Assembly (NCBI RefSeq): GCF_049243985.1
Contig: NC_135379.1
Span: 5,275,501-5,339,500, forward strand
Direction of reading: 5' to 3'
DNA from: Paroedura picta
Taxonomy: Eukaryota; Chordata; Lepidosauria; Squamata; Gekkonidae
DNA length: 64,000 bases
Position 1 is the stretch's first letter, and each line of letters starts with the position of its first letter. Under the pieces are notes generated by a model, which worked only from the letters and a program-made list of their open reading frames with translations, searched no databases and was not told the origin of the DNA. A program made the translations under genes and the position numbers. Positions 14,201-26,200 of the stretch are shown one piece after another.

Positions 14201-17200
14201 TCCTTGTATTGGATCACAAGTTCAAATGTAAACTGCTTTGAGCCGAAAGGTATATAAATATAACAATAAATTTCTTGGAAAGAAATCTGCCAAAAAACAA
14301 ATCTGGAAAGAAGTCTAGAAAGAAATCTGGAAAGAAATCTGCCAAAAAAGTTAGTGGTAGGCATGGGAATGAACTGGAACAACGCTATTTGTATCAGTTC
14401 GTTTGCAAATGAACTGCAATCCTCAATGGGGTTTGCAGACAGTCCTAAAAATTGCTGAGCGGCAAGGTGCAGTCTGCTCCACACTGCTTATCTGTTTTGG
14501 GATGTCTTGTGCAGCATCTTTAAACTTTAAAGGGACTACATCAAGGACTTCATAACACAGCATGAAATAACTGAGCTGCAGGGAGCAAGCTGCTTCCTGT
14601 AACTCGGCTGTTTTTGCAGCTTGCTCTGTCTACGACTGCTTAAAAAATTCATAGAAGCTGGTGAGGTGGTTCAGTTCACGTCCATCTCCAGACAGGAGGA
14701 CCTACAATGAAAGTGGTTATTTTTTACGTTCACAAAGGTAATTTGAGGGAAGGTCTTCATTATTATTTTTTTTTAGAAGGACAGGCCTAGAACATTTGGT
14801 CTACATACCACCTGCACAGATCTCAATTACATATATCAGTATGGAAGAAAATGACAGCATATTCTATATTAATCATTCTTTTTAATTGTGAAATCTGTGA
14901 ATGTATATGCTTATTAAAATTATCTGTATTAGTCATCTCAGCAGACGTGGCATTCAGAGCGAACCACTAATGAAAGCATGTTAATGAACAATGAGCATCA
15001 AAGCTCTTCCACTGGGTTTTACAGATGAAAGAAGCAAATCAAAGAGAACATTCCAGCAGTGGGTGATTAAAAAACTAGAAATGTAGAGAGATGGGTTGGA
15101 GACTGGCACGTTGACTACGTGGTGACTTGCCTAACTTGCCTAACAAAGGTGGCTAATATTAGATGTACTGCACAGATAGGCTGGTAGGCAGCATACAGAA
15201 GATGCTCATGGTCCTAGTGGTACATACAGCGTTCCTCAACCCCCGGGCCGAGGACCGGTACCGGGCCATAGAGCCCTCAGTACTGGGCCGCGGTGGGGGT
15301 AGGTGTGGGCGCCAGCGGGCACATGCCACCCCCCGCGGCGCTCACTGCACCAGGAACACTGCGCTGTGTGGGGGAGAGGTGCTGGTGCGTTGGTGGGTGC
15401 AAACGCACAGGAGCAGCAGCTCTGCGCCTGCACGTTTGCGCCCGCCGGCATGCAGTCACACGTGCCTCCCTCCGCCCCTTCCCCGGTCACTGGCCCGAAA
15501 AAGGGACCACTGCATTAGTACACTGGTACTAATGACATGAGGAAATGTTGGCTAAACACTATGGTTGGCAAGAGCCCTTAGAAGTTAAATTTAGTCTGCT
15601 AAGTAGGGTATTATACGTTCCCGGCATTGAGGGTTCCAGTGTTCTCCCAATTGCTACCTGCTCCAGATGTAGGGCCAGGGGGGATAAGATGCTGTGGAGA
15701 TTTCAATGTAGGAATGAGATCAGAAGAGGGAATCAAATATTTTTTAGGAACTAGGTGTTTATTTTGCAACAAGCTGAGCCTGTACAAAAGAGATGGGCTT
15801 GAAGAGAAGTTTTCACATTAATCCGTGATTGAAAGATGACTGCAATGGGAAAGCTTCTGGTCTCTGAAAGTTAATTCCCTGAAAATGACAGTTAAATCAG
15901 ACAGCCTTAGTGGGGAAAAGAGTAGAAGTTATAGATGAGGGTTTAACAACAAATTACCTTCATCTAGACAGAACAAATGAGTCAAAGGGAAAACTGTACA
16001 TGGTGAGGGTACATTGGTGTTACGTATCTATGACAGATGCCTCTGAGCCAATATTGAGTGCTTGGCGAGCCTCCTAGTAAAAAGAAGGCATAGATATAGT
16101 TGAATGGGAAGAATCAGTAGGTACAGCGATCCCTAGATATCAACTCTATAGGAAGGATGTGTTGGCAGCAGTGTTATTTTACACCTGAAAAACAGGATAT
16201 AATCTAAGAAATCTAAAGGCACAGGAGGAACAGACTGCTCTACAGAACTAGTATAGGTGGGAACTCAGGATTTCCACCAAGATGTACAAGGATAGTTCCC
16301 TTTGACAAACTCTAAAAAAAAAAAAAGAATGGCCTGGTGATGTAAGATCTAGTGGGAGTGTCTGGGTGATGTCACTTCTGGTGACATATGATTTCTGGGG
16401 GTGTGGCCTGCTGATATCAGTTTCAGGGTTTCTCAAAGCCTGGATAAGGTTTTAGGGGTTTCTCGAACAGTTGAGAAAAACTGTTCTAAGGTGTGGAGGC
16501 TGTGCTTTCTGGGTTATGGAGGAGGGTAATTAGTGAGTCTGTCAAAGTGTCTTCTTGGCGTCCTGCTTGTGACAAGCAATGCATTTTACATTTAAGAACT
16601 GACTGGCAGCTATTTGGGTGTCATTTTGGCCAGAGAGTGTATAGCAAATTATACTTTCCAGAAAAGGGTGGTTATTGTTGTCTTATCTGTAAACTACTCT
16701 TCAATGAGAGGAGGGCCTGTGGGCTATCACATCTGAGATTGTGCAAATGTCTGCTACAAATTGCAACAATGTGAGTAAATTTCTAGACATGATTTAAGTG
16801 ACTGTACTCTAGTCACAGAACTAAAGAGAAGATCATTTGAAGCCACACTAATAGAAGCTCAGCTAGAATGTATGACACAATGATAGGAAAAGGCTGACAC
16901 AATTAAGAAGAAAAGTTCAAGAGAGCAGAGCATTTTCCTTTAGAAGAAGGATAGTCCAAACAAGGAAAAGCTGAGTGAGTATGGATTCTGGCAAATGAAA
17001 TGTGATATAAAAGACACCCCCACAAAGAAATTTGAAGCATGAATTATTAGAAGCATGAGCACCAACAAGAACTTCAAGATTAGAGTAAAGCTTGTCTACA
17101 GCCAAGAGGAAAGGAGGAGTACAGATACCTTAATAAATAATTCACTCCCATAAAAAGCATCTAGAAATAGTACCATTTCAGGGAAATAAATACCCTAGGG

Positions 17201-20200
17201 ACCAGGAACGCCTACAATATATAGTTCATAAAGCAACAGTTGCATTTTTAAATGTCTTCTGAGAATTATCAAAGAGATCAAAAGCTACGAATCAGCTACA
17301 CCAAGAAATGTGCTGTTAAGACGCACATATGACAATTTGTGGAAGCTCCCTGATTCAAGCACTTGAAATTGTGTACATGCCTGAATCACTAGCTGTTTTT
17401 TAATTAAGCACCAGCAGAAGGTGGTGGTAACAGGACACTGTAGCCAACGCATTTCAGGAAGTTCTATCTTCCTTCAAACACAGTTTGGTGCCAAAAATAA
17501 CCATCAACAGAAGTCCGGAAACATGTAAACATAAGCTGCTCTCAGCTCTTTTAAGAGTAGGGGAAGAACTCCATTAAATTAAACAAATAAATGAATTAAC
17601 TAAGTTAGCTAAGAAAGTGTTCTTCCAGCACAGTGGGGGAAAGGGTTACTTACTGTTCTCTATAGTAGGGTCGTATGAATCAACAAACTGTCCTTCCACA
17701 AACTGAATAGTCAGTGACGATTTCCCTACAAAGAAAGCAAATGTAAGATTAACAGTGCAATGTATTTTGAGGTAGATCAAATATAAATATATATACTACC
17801 ACAAGACCATGAGGAGGAACACAGACGAGTTTTGCATTTCAGAAACACAGGATAGGATCAAAAGATTTCTATGCTTAAGGAATTGGGAATGCCCAACTAA
17901 ACATTTGACTTCCTTGGAACAATAGATGCACTCACATTATGACCCTGGACTTGCTTTTGAAGTCCCCTTTTATTTCAAAAGCAGTTTATAACATGAAAGG
18001 GAAGGGTGCAATGCTGTTCAACAAATACAACATCAAAGTTCCTTGGAAACATGGAGCTAATAATGAGGTTCTTTGGATCCAAGCCATAAAACAAAACTTT
18101 CCAAGCTGCATAACCTACACTGATATGAAATTAAGGCATTGTTGGTAATCCTTCTGCCAAAACAACACCACAAGTGAAACTCAGGGAAGACAGCATCTCT
18201 GCAAAGCATCCGCTTCTCCCCACTGAAGGTATAGGCATGGTACAAAATTAGTTTCTGTCCTAATGGAACGTTCAACATGCATTACTTTAGAACATAGCTG
18301 ACATCCACCCAATAAGAATCTACACAAAAATATAATAAGCAATAACTATCTTTAGGTGATAAGAAATATGACAGAAATGCGTTGAATTATATGACTGCAC
18401 TGTGTAGGAGCTAAAATTCAAAAGGCTATGTAGCAGCTAAAGAGCTGGAGCAAGGGGGTTTACTCTGTTTGCTGGACATAAAAAAGGCTTTAAGATGCCT
18501 GACTTTCCACAACTGAACTATTTGACCATGCAAAACTGAATTTTTCAACGAGGCTTTCTATGCAGGTAATCGGGTTGTAATGTACAGAATGGTTTGCTTA
18601 GGGACAATGGTCTAATTCAGGGGTAGTCAAACTGCGGCTTATCAGGGGTAGTCAAACTGCGGCTTATGTTTAAGGCAGGATTGGCCAATAGTACCCTACT
18701 TGCTTATTGCAAGTAGGGTACTATTTATGCAATTTCTGAACTGCTTAAAGTGTCATGTGAACGCTTAGTTCTTCCCGATGGCTCTGGACTTCTAAAATCC
18801 TAATGTATTGGTTGCTGAATATCCCATACAGTCAACTTTAGTCATTATATCTTGAGTCCCTGTGAGAAAGGAGGAAAATAACATAAATAAAATAAATAGT
18901 TGAATCAACCCCAATTTCATTCATTTAGCTTCAGCACAAAATAAAAATTGACATCTGGGGTTGTGTTCGGTGTGCAAAAGTTACTCTTCAAGTGTGGTAA
19001 GGCAAACAACGTTAAGAGAGCAGGATGTTGTATCGCTAGTGAAAGTGATATGCCCCTCAGAAAAGCTAAACCAGAAATGAGAACTAAATTTGAGTCCAGT
19101 GGCGCCCTTAAGACCACAACGTTTTATTTGGGTATAAGCTTTCAGGCGCACGCACGCTTCTTCGGATACTAGATATGGTAACTATAATGTATGATCTGTG
19201 ACAATGCCTGCTGAATTATCTTTTCAGCACTATGAAAGTCAGATGAGCATGAAAAAGGAATATCATTACAGAAGATGCCAGTTATGTAACACTCACGCTT
19301 CCAGGCTCCCTGCCAATAAAGTGTGGGCAGACAAGCAGTGTGCTCAGTTATAATTCAGAGCTGACCAAATGGCATTGGAATACACTACAAAACTGCAGCC
19401 AGACAAGGTAACACACATTAGCCCCCGACAACCTTCTATTTTGAGCAAGGAGAAAGGATGTTAAGTCTGCCTGTACCGGTTCTGTTGGCATACGCTGCCT
19501 TGACGTTCCCCTGCCATCTGTGAATCAAAACCAGAACAGTCTTCAAAAACCACTTCAACCACACACAGAAAACGAGGCAGGTTTTAGAATGCTTAGGAAA
19601 AGAAGGGAAATTTCTTCGGCAATCTTTGTTTCAACTCTGCCAGTTTCTAAAAGCTGTAAGTGGTACAAGAAAGGAGGAACCTATGGGGCTTAGAGATTTG
19701 GGGCCATAGTCTATGTAATTATATGGGGAAAAATGTTTAAGGCAGGATTGGCCAAGCTGCGGCTCTCCAGATGTCCATGGACAACAATTACCATAAGCCC
19801 TGCCAGCATAATGCCCTAAAAGTAGAAATAATAGTACACATTGATGAGTCATTAATAGCTCTTCTGAGTGCAGAATCCAGTGGCTTTTCCATTGTAAATA
19901 GTAATGCAAAGAACAGAAGGTCTAGTATGGTCAAACTGTGGCTCTCCAAATGTCCATGGAATACAGTTACCATGAGTCAGCTGGTCAGGCAGGCAGGAAC
20001 TTATAGTAATTGTAGTCCAAGGACAACTGGAGAGCCACAGTTTGGACATCCCTGCTCCAAGGTATTCCCTGCTGTCAATGAAGAAACTGACCCAGCTGAT
20101 AATGAACTTGAGGTTGTTTACCACAAGTATCTACACTTAACACAAATTATCAATGAGTAAAATCAGATGAGAGTCCAGTAATACCTTAGAAAGCAACATG

Positions 20201-23200
20201 AGTTTCAGGACATAATCTTCAGAGAGTGAGACATGTCTAACCAAGTGAGCTTTGACCCTTGAAACCTTATACCCTGAAACTCATGTTGCTCTCTAACCTG
20301 CTAATGGACTCAAATCTGTTTCATTGTAGATCAACATGGCAGCCCTCTGAAGTTCTCAAGATACTTTTGATCAGATTTTACAGTTAGCACAGCAGCATCA
20401 TGCAAATTTCATGCTTATATAAGCAAGCTTTTGGGCTGACCCAATAGTGCTACATTCAATCCTCTGAAGACTGAGGCAGCTGCAGAGGCCACGGGGAGAA
20501 GGTGCCTCTTGGGCATTAGCTTTCTTTAGGCTTCCCTCAAGCCTAGTTTCGTATGGCCCCTTCTCGCCCCCCCCAAAAAACCCAAATTCCCCTGCAGCAG
20601 CGAGGGAGACAGAGGCACAAGAGGAAGTGAGAGAAAAGATCAGACTCATCTTGGCACCTCTGAGCTCTTGCACTGTCTCTTGCCAGGCTCAGTAATAAGA
20701 ACTGTTCAGGGGATATTTCTAAACAGGAGAGGGTTGTTTTGCAATCTCTTCTTTCAAAAGTCACTTTTATGCCCACAGGCCTATAATCACCTAGGTTCTT
20801 GCTGGTGCTAGGCAGTCTATTTTGATTCTCCGCCATAAATTCTTCAAAAAATATATATACACAGCTTCTGAATTCCCACAATAGAAGTGGATTTTAGAAA
20901 GTTATCTGAAGCATTCCCAAATGCTTACATTTTTAGCATACTACTTAATAATAAAGCTTACAAAAAAAATACTGCCACCTAATCTCATCCAAGAGCCTCT
21001 TGTGGCACAGAGTGGTAAGGCAGCCAACATGCTGTCTGAAGCTCTGAACATGAGGCTGGGAGTTCAATCCCACCAGCCGGCTCAAGGTTGACTCAGCCTT
21101 CCATCCTTCCAAGGTTGGTAAAATGAGTACCCAGCTTGCTGAGGGGTAAACGGTAATGACTGGGGAAGGCACTGGCAAACCACCCCGTACTGAGTCTGCC
21201 ATGAAAATGCTGGAGGGCGTCACCCCAAGGGTCAGACATGACCCATGGCTTGCACAGGGGATACCTTTACCTTTAATCTCATCCAAAGATATTTTGCAGT
21301 AGTTATCCAGCAAGGGATTACCTCATTTTAGCCTTGTCTCTCTTCTTCCGTAACACAAATTTCTTGTAAGAGTTATTCACGAAATAGCAATTTGATACAT
21401 GCATTCCTATTGGGCTTCCAAGTGAACGGCTCTTCAACTCTAATAGCCACTGAGTTGGACAACATAAAATAACCCATAACTCCAAACAATTTTATACCCT
21501 AAGACAGTTTTGCTGCAAGCAAAGCTCTCTCTGTCAGTTCCCATCCATTGCAAAACTAGGAGGGCAGTACATTGGTCTTCTTTTATCAGTGCTTCCGCTG
21601 GGGCTCCAGTGTTGCTCTACTTTTCCTAAAGACGCCTTCCAGGCAACTGCTCTAAACAGGACTGCAAGAGGCGAAAGTGGAAAGCAGCTCAAATGCCAGA
21701 ATTTGGAATATTCCATTTCTTTCAAAGAAGCATGTTTCTAGTCTTCACAGACCTCTGAGTTACAGAGAAACATTTCAAAAGTTTTCTTTTTTATATTTCA
21801 AAGGAAAGAGATTTCCTGAGAAAGATTTCTGAAATTTTAGACAGTTTTCACTGCTTTGTCCATGTCATGCAAATACGCTGTTCCCAATCTTCTCTAACTG
21901 TTCAGGAGGGTCTTTTTCTAAGGAGAATAAGCACATGGATCATGTCTGAGAAATGTTAGGTAGGTTACTGTGTACACCACATACAATTGCACTGTTTCCC
22001 TCACCTTGTAATCCGCTTCTGTTATATCGTTTGTATTATACGAGTTTACCATCCTATGTAGTGCACTAAACAGTACACTACAGTTTTGTCATCCTTTTAT
22101 ATTGCCCGGGTGATTGATTTTATACTGCTCTGAGTGCACTGGGTAATCTGCCTTGCCGTTCAGTGAGGAAGTAAATAAAAGGGGGCTGGCAGCCCATTAA
22201 ACACCCAGGAGTTGTTGTCATGGTTTTCCTGTCACAGGAGAAGACCTTCTATGAAGTGCTCAATTCCTGGCACCGCCAGTAGCTTTAAATGCCGCTCACT
22301 TTGCTATCCCTTCTGTCAATGTCATTGACTTAAATTTTTACTCACACAATTTTGGAGTACAGCTAGCCAGCCAATTGTTTCCACTGCTAATTTTTAGAGA
22401 TGGTTTTATAAGTATACAAAGGAAGATGAGCTGCCCCAGACTTCTGGGAATTCTGAGAACTGTAGGCTAAGGATTTTCCAGTCCTGCTTGCCATGGCACG
22501 TAAATAAAGAATCAAGGAAATTCAAAGGACAATGACCTCCCACATTTTCATTAGTTTAAAGCAGGGGTAGTCAAACTGCGGCCCTCCATATGTCCATGGA
22601 CTACAATTCCCAGAATTCTGGGAATTGTAGTCCATGGACATCTGGAGGGCCGCAGTTTGACTACCCCTGCTTTAAAGCAACGACTGGGTAGAAAATACGG
22701 ACTTGCTCTCCCTATAAACTTCCTGTTTTGAGTACATAAAAGAATGAGTACAAGCAACATATGAAAACAAGGGTACCTCATTGGGATGACGGCTCCTGGA
22801 TGATGGCTCAGGGTGGTTTACAACATAAAACATACAACATAATACATTAAAACATTGATTATAACCAATAAAATTTTTTTTTTAATTCTCAGCATAATCA
22901 GCTTGCCAATGTTGCAATCCTTCAGATTTGATTTATTGGGGGTGGGATAGGTTTGGGACCTCCTGAGTCTTATGGGTTAAGGCCAATAGATGTTACACCA
23001 TCAATTGGCCCTAACCAAATGCCTGGCAGAAGAGCTCCATTTTGCATGCCCTTCGGAACTGCGAAAGCAGATCTTCCAGGGGCTTGTTTGTTCCCACCAG
23101 GGCACTGGAGGCCAAATGTACTTCCCTCTGTTATGCAAAAGGAAAAGCTCTTAAACTGATGGCTCATAATTTATAAGAGAGCACCCAACAGAAAGATGGT

Positions 23201-26200
23201 GGCGAGCAACATGCAGCCCAAAGGGTAAAGCCTCCTGGAATTTGTAAAAATGGCTTGATGGATCCAATTAACAGCTGGCCAATTAAGCACACCACGCCAC
23301 AATGCTACCCCTATTTCATCCTGAACTCCACTGAAATAAATGGGATTCGCTTCGTGCCCTGGGTAAGTATGCATGACACTGCAGCCCGATTAGAACGACA
23401 AACGGACACATCCTATTTGTTTCCAAACCACATTCTTTAGTGAGGATCAGACAATCAAAATTAAGTTAAAGCAAATGTTTACATGGACACTAAGGCCAGG
23501 ATCCCAAGAACTACTGAGATCGGACCCTGGAGTTTCTTGACGGCTGTGGAAGGGTTTCCGGAATGGGCGGGAGTTCATTTTTTATAATTTTTAAAATTTG
23601 TTAAACATGTATCAGGTGACATGACTGTATATGGTCATACTGACCCACCTGCACCTCCCAAAATGACCAGTGATGGGTCTGGAGGGGAAGGGCCTTGGAT
23701 GGGTGTGTACACAGCCATGCTTCCCAATCATATTCTGCACAACTGTGCCACTTCTGGGGTCTCTGACTCAAAGCGTGTTTCAAGAGTTTCTCAATGGTAA
23801 AAAAGGTTGAGAAGGGTATGGTAACACTGTTTTTTTTTTAAGGATAAAGCTTCACACCACACTGCTTTTGAACCCCCCCCCCCTTTTCCATTCTGTTCTG
23901 GCACAAGCTGCTAGAAGATACCCTCAGTATAACACCTTGCCACATAAGCAGTTTGTGGCTCCCAGAATCCTTTTCTCCCCTCCCAACCTCATTAGGGTCT
24001 TATCCAGAGCCTGGTCACAGTGGATACTGGGCAAGATGACAAGCCAAACACAGATAAGACTGATGCAATGACATGGAGGTCTTGTGACTTGTTTGGGAAA
24101 AAGTGGAAGAGGGATCTTCATAGAAGGCAATGCTTTGCACTTCCTAGTCCCCTAGATGGACAACATGTCTTATACAGTCACTGAGTCTTCTATGTTGTGC
24201 TTTCCACCTGCCTTAGTCTTTTGCCAAAACAGAAGCTTTATGTGGCTGCAGCTCCAAGATGTGATTTCCATAAGCACTCTCTTGCGAAAGAGGAGAAGCG
24301 TTTCATCACATCGGATCCAATCAGCTACCATTCATGTGACTTCACATCTGAACTATTGGGGGGTAATACATGGGACTGCCTTAGCTGACTTGGGAAGACA
24401 TGCGCTGATTCAGAACTCAGCAGCTTTCCAAGAGCACGACTTTGGCATCCGTACTGCCTCCTTGTTTTCAAGGTAAGCGCCTGCACATGTGCTTGCCAGG
24501 ATAACTGCCTGTTAGCCTTCTGCCAAACAAGGTGCTAGATATCATAAACATCATAAGCAACGGTGTTAGCTGTGCTAGTGCTGAGCTTTTTAGAAAGCAG
24601 AAAGGGAATAATAAAATTCTTTTCTGAACAATGGGAGAGATTTCCGCTGTTTTTTTAAGTTGCCCCTATTCCAACACAAATGAAGGAGGACGCCCATTTT
24701 AATTCCAACCCCTAATGAAACACTGAGGAGTACAGGGATGATGACAGGCACAAATAATTAACTAACAAGTTTTTCATTTTATCACCCCCACGCTGTGTTC
24801 AGAGAAGATGAAAATGTAGAGGGAATACAGATGAATGCTCCCATGTTCTGACTGCCCTCCAAAATATGAATACTTACAGCAACCCAGTGGGACCTTCAAG
24901 GCAAGAGGCACTTTGGAGATTTCTGTTCAAAATACTGACCAGGGCTAACCCTGCTTAGCTTTAAAGATCTGGACAGAGCAAGTGGGCATCATCAGGAGGA
25001 CTAATAGTAATCTCCACACAGTTACACGTTAATATGTTCTTTTAACACTGTTGCTATCAGACCAAAAACCCATCAGAAGAGAAGACAGGCTGAACGGAAT
25101 GAATAAATTATTCCTATGATTCCCTGTAAGAGCTATATGGGGGAGGACAAACGAAAAACAGTATGCCTTCTGCTGGCAGCAGGTACCAACACAAATGTAT
25201 TAAAATTCCATACTCTGTTCCAAGCATAGAAAATGCATTTCAAGTCAGAGGCTTTTCACCCATTACATTCTGTTGAATGCTGGCAGGGTGTAAGCTTAGA
25301 TTTACATAAATTGATTATCACCTCCAAACCTGCCACTTTTTGCCTTAACCGGAGGTAACACATCTCAGACAATGCGCAATGCATTCGCAGGCAAAGCATT
25401 CAAGCTATAGATATAGGTATTTTCTGTAAATAGACACAAGGCCACACAAAGGCCTTTGATTCACAACAAGGAAATTACAAGTCAACCCTTAAGGATGAGA
25501 GTACATTATTCAAATACACTGAACTAGAAAGTCAAGGCTAAGCTGAATATGGCCGTGTCAAATAGCTTCATGGAAAGAGGAATAAATATTTGAGGTTTCT
25601 ACAGCACAGAGGGTCAATGTATAATTATGTCAAAATGTACATGCAGATTATATGCAGGGCACTTAAAGAAAACAATCTTTATATATACACACAACAAAAG
25701 TGAAAAGGGGCTTGATGTTTAAGCAACATATCCACTGGAAAGCTGTGGGAAAAAGCTGAACAATGCAAAGCAGGCAACTCAGGAGTTAATTCTAGCACAG
25801 TGTCCTTAAGCAACCCTTCCAGGGACTTGATATTACATTCAAGCATGCTGCCTCTAGTGTTTACTGCTACCACTAACAAGTTCACTGCAGTAAGATTTGC
25901 CAATAGATGACAGTAAGGCATAAAATGAAGCTTTTAATTAAAGCTGGCATTTTGACCTCTACCATCCATCAGTTGACATTCTGCTCAAAATTAAGACCTA
26001 GACTACTGCATGAAGACAGTGTAACGACTGCTCCCCATCCACATTACAAACTGAAGAACAGTTTTAAGCTGCTTGTGTACAGAAATTACAGCAATTTCAG
26101 TTGCTCACTCATTAAATAGTCAATATTTCCCTCTAAATAGATGTGCCTGCTACTTCTGGGTACATTATACACAATGAACAGTCAATAAAATATAAGCAAA

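Larger units (their letters stand above)
11847..17653 (-). other. RHEB: RHEB intron 2
   Basis: 5.8-kb intron with a tRNA-derived SINE (12427-12668), an antisense SINE remnant (13178-13312), a CR1 tail (13768-13900), a LINE-like tail near 14165-14272, a 13-bp minisatellite (14273-14349), a GC-rich hAT-like element (15227-15512) and a probable DNA-element remnant (16310-16490). Confidence 0.8.

Noticed and set aside
15163-15540. 125-residue ORF
   Set aside because: It spans the GC-rich hAT-like element and matches no protein I know.
24290-24480. Possible L2 remnant (ALIQNSAA)
   Set aside because: Only a short L2-like word is visible; the rest does not follow the L2 protein.
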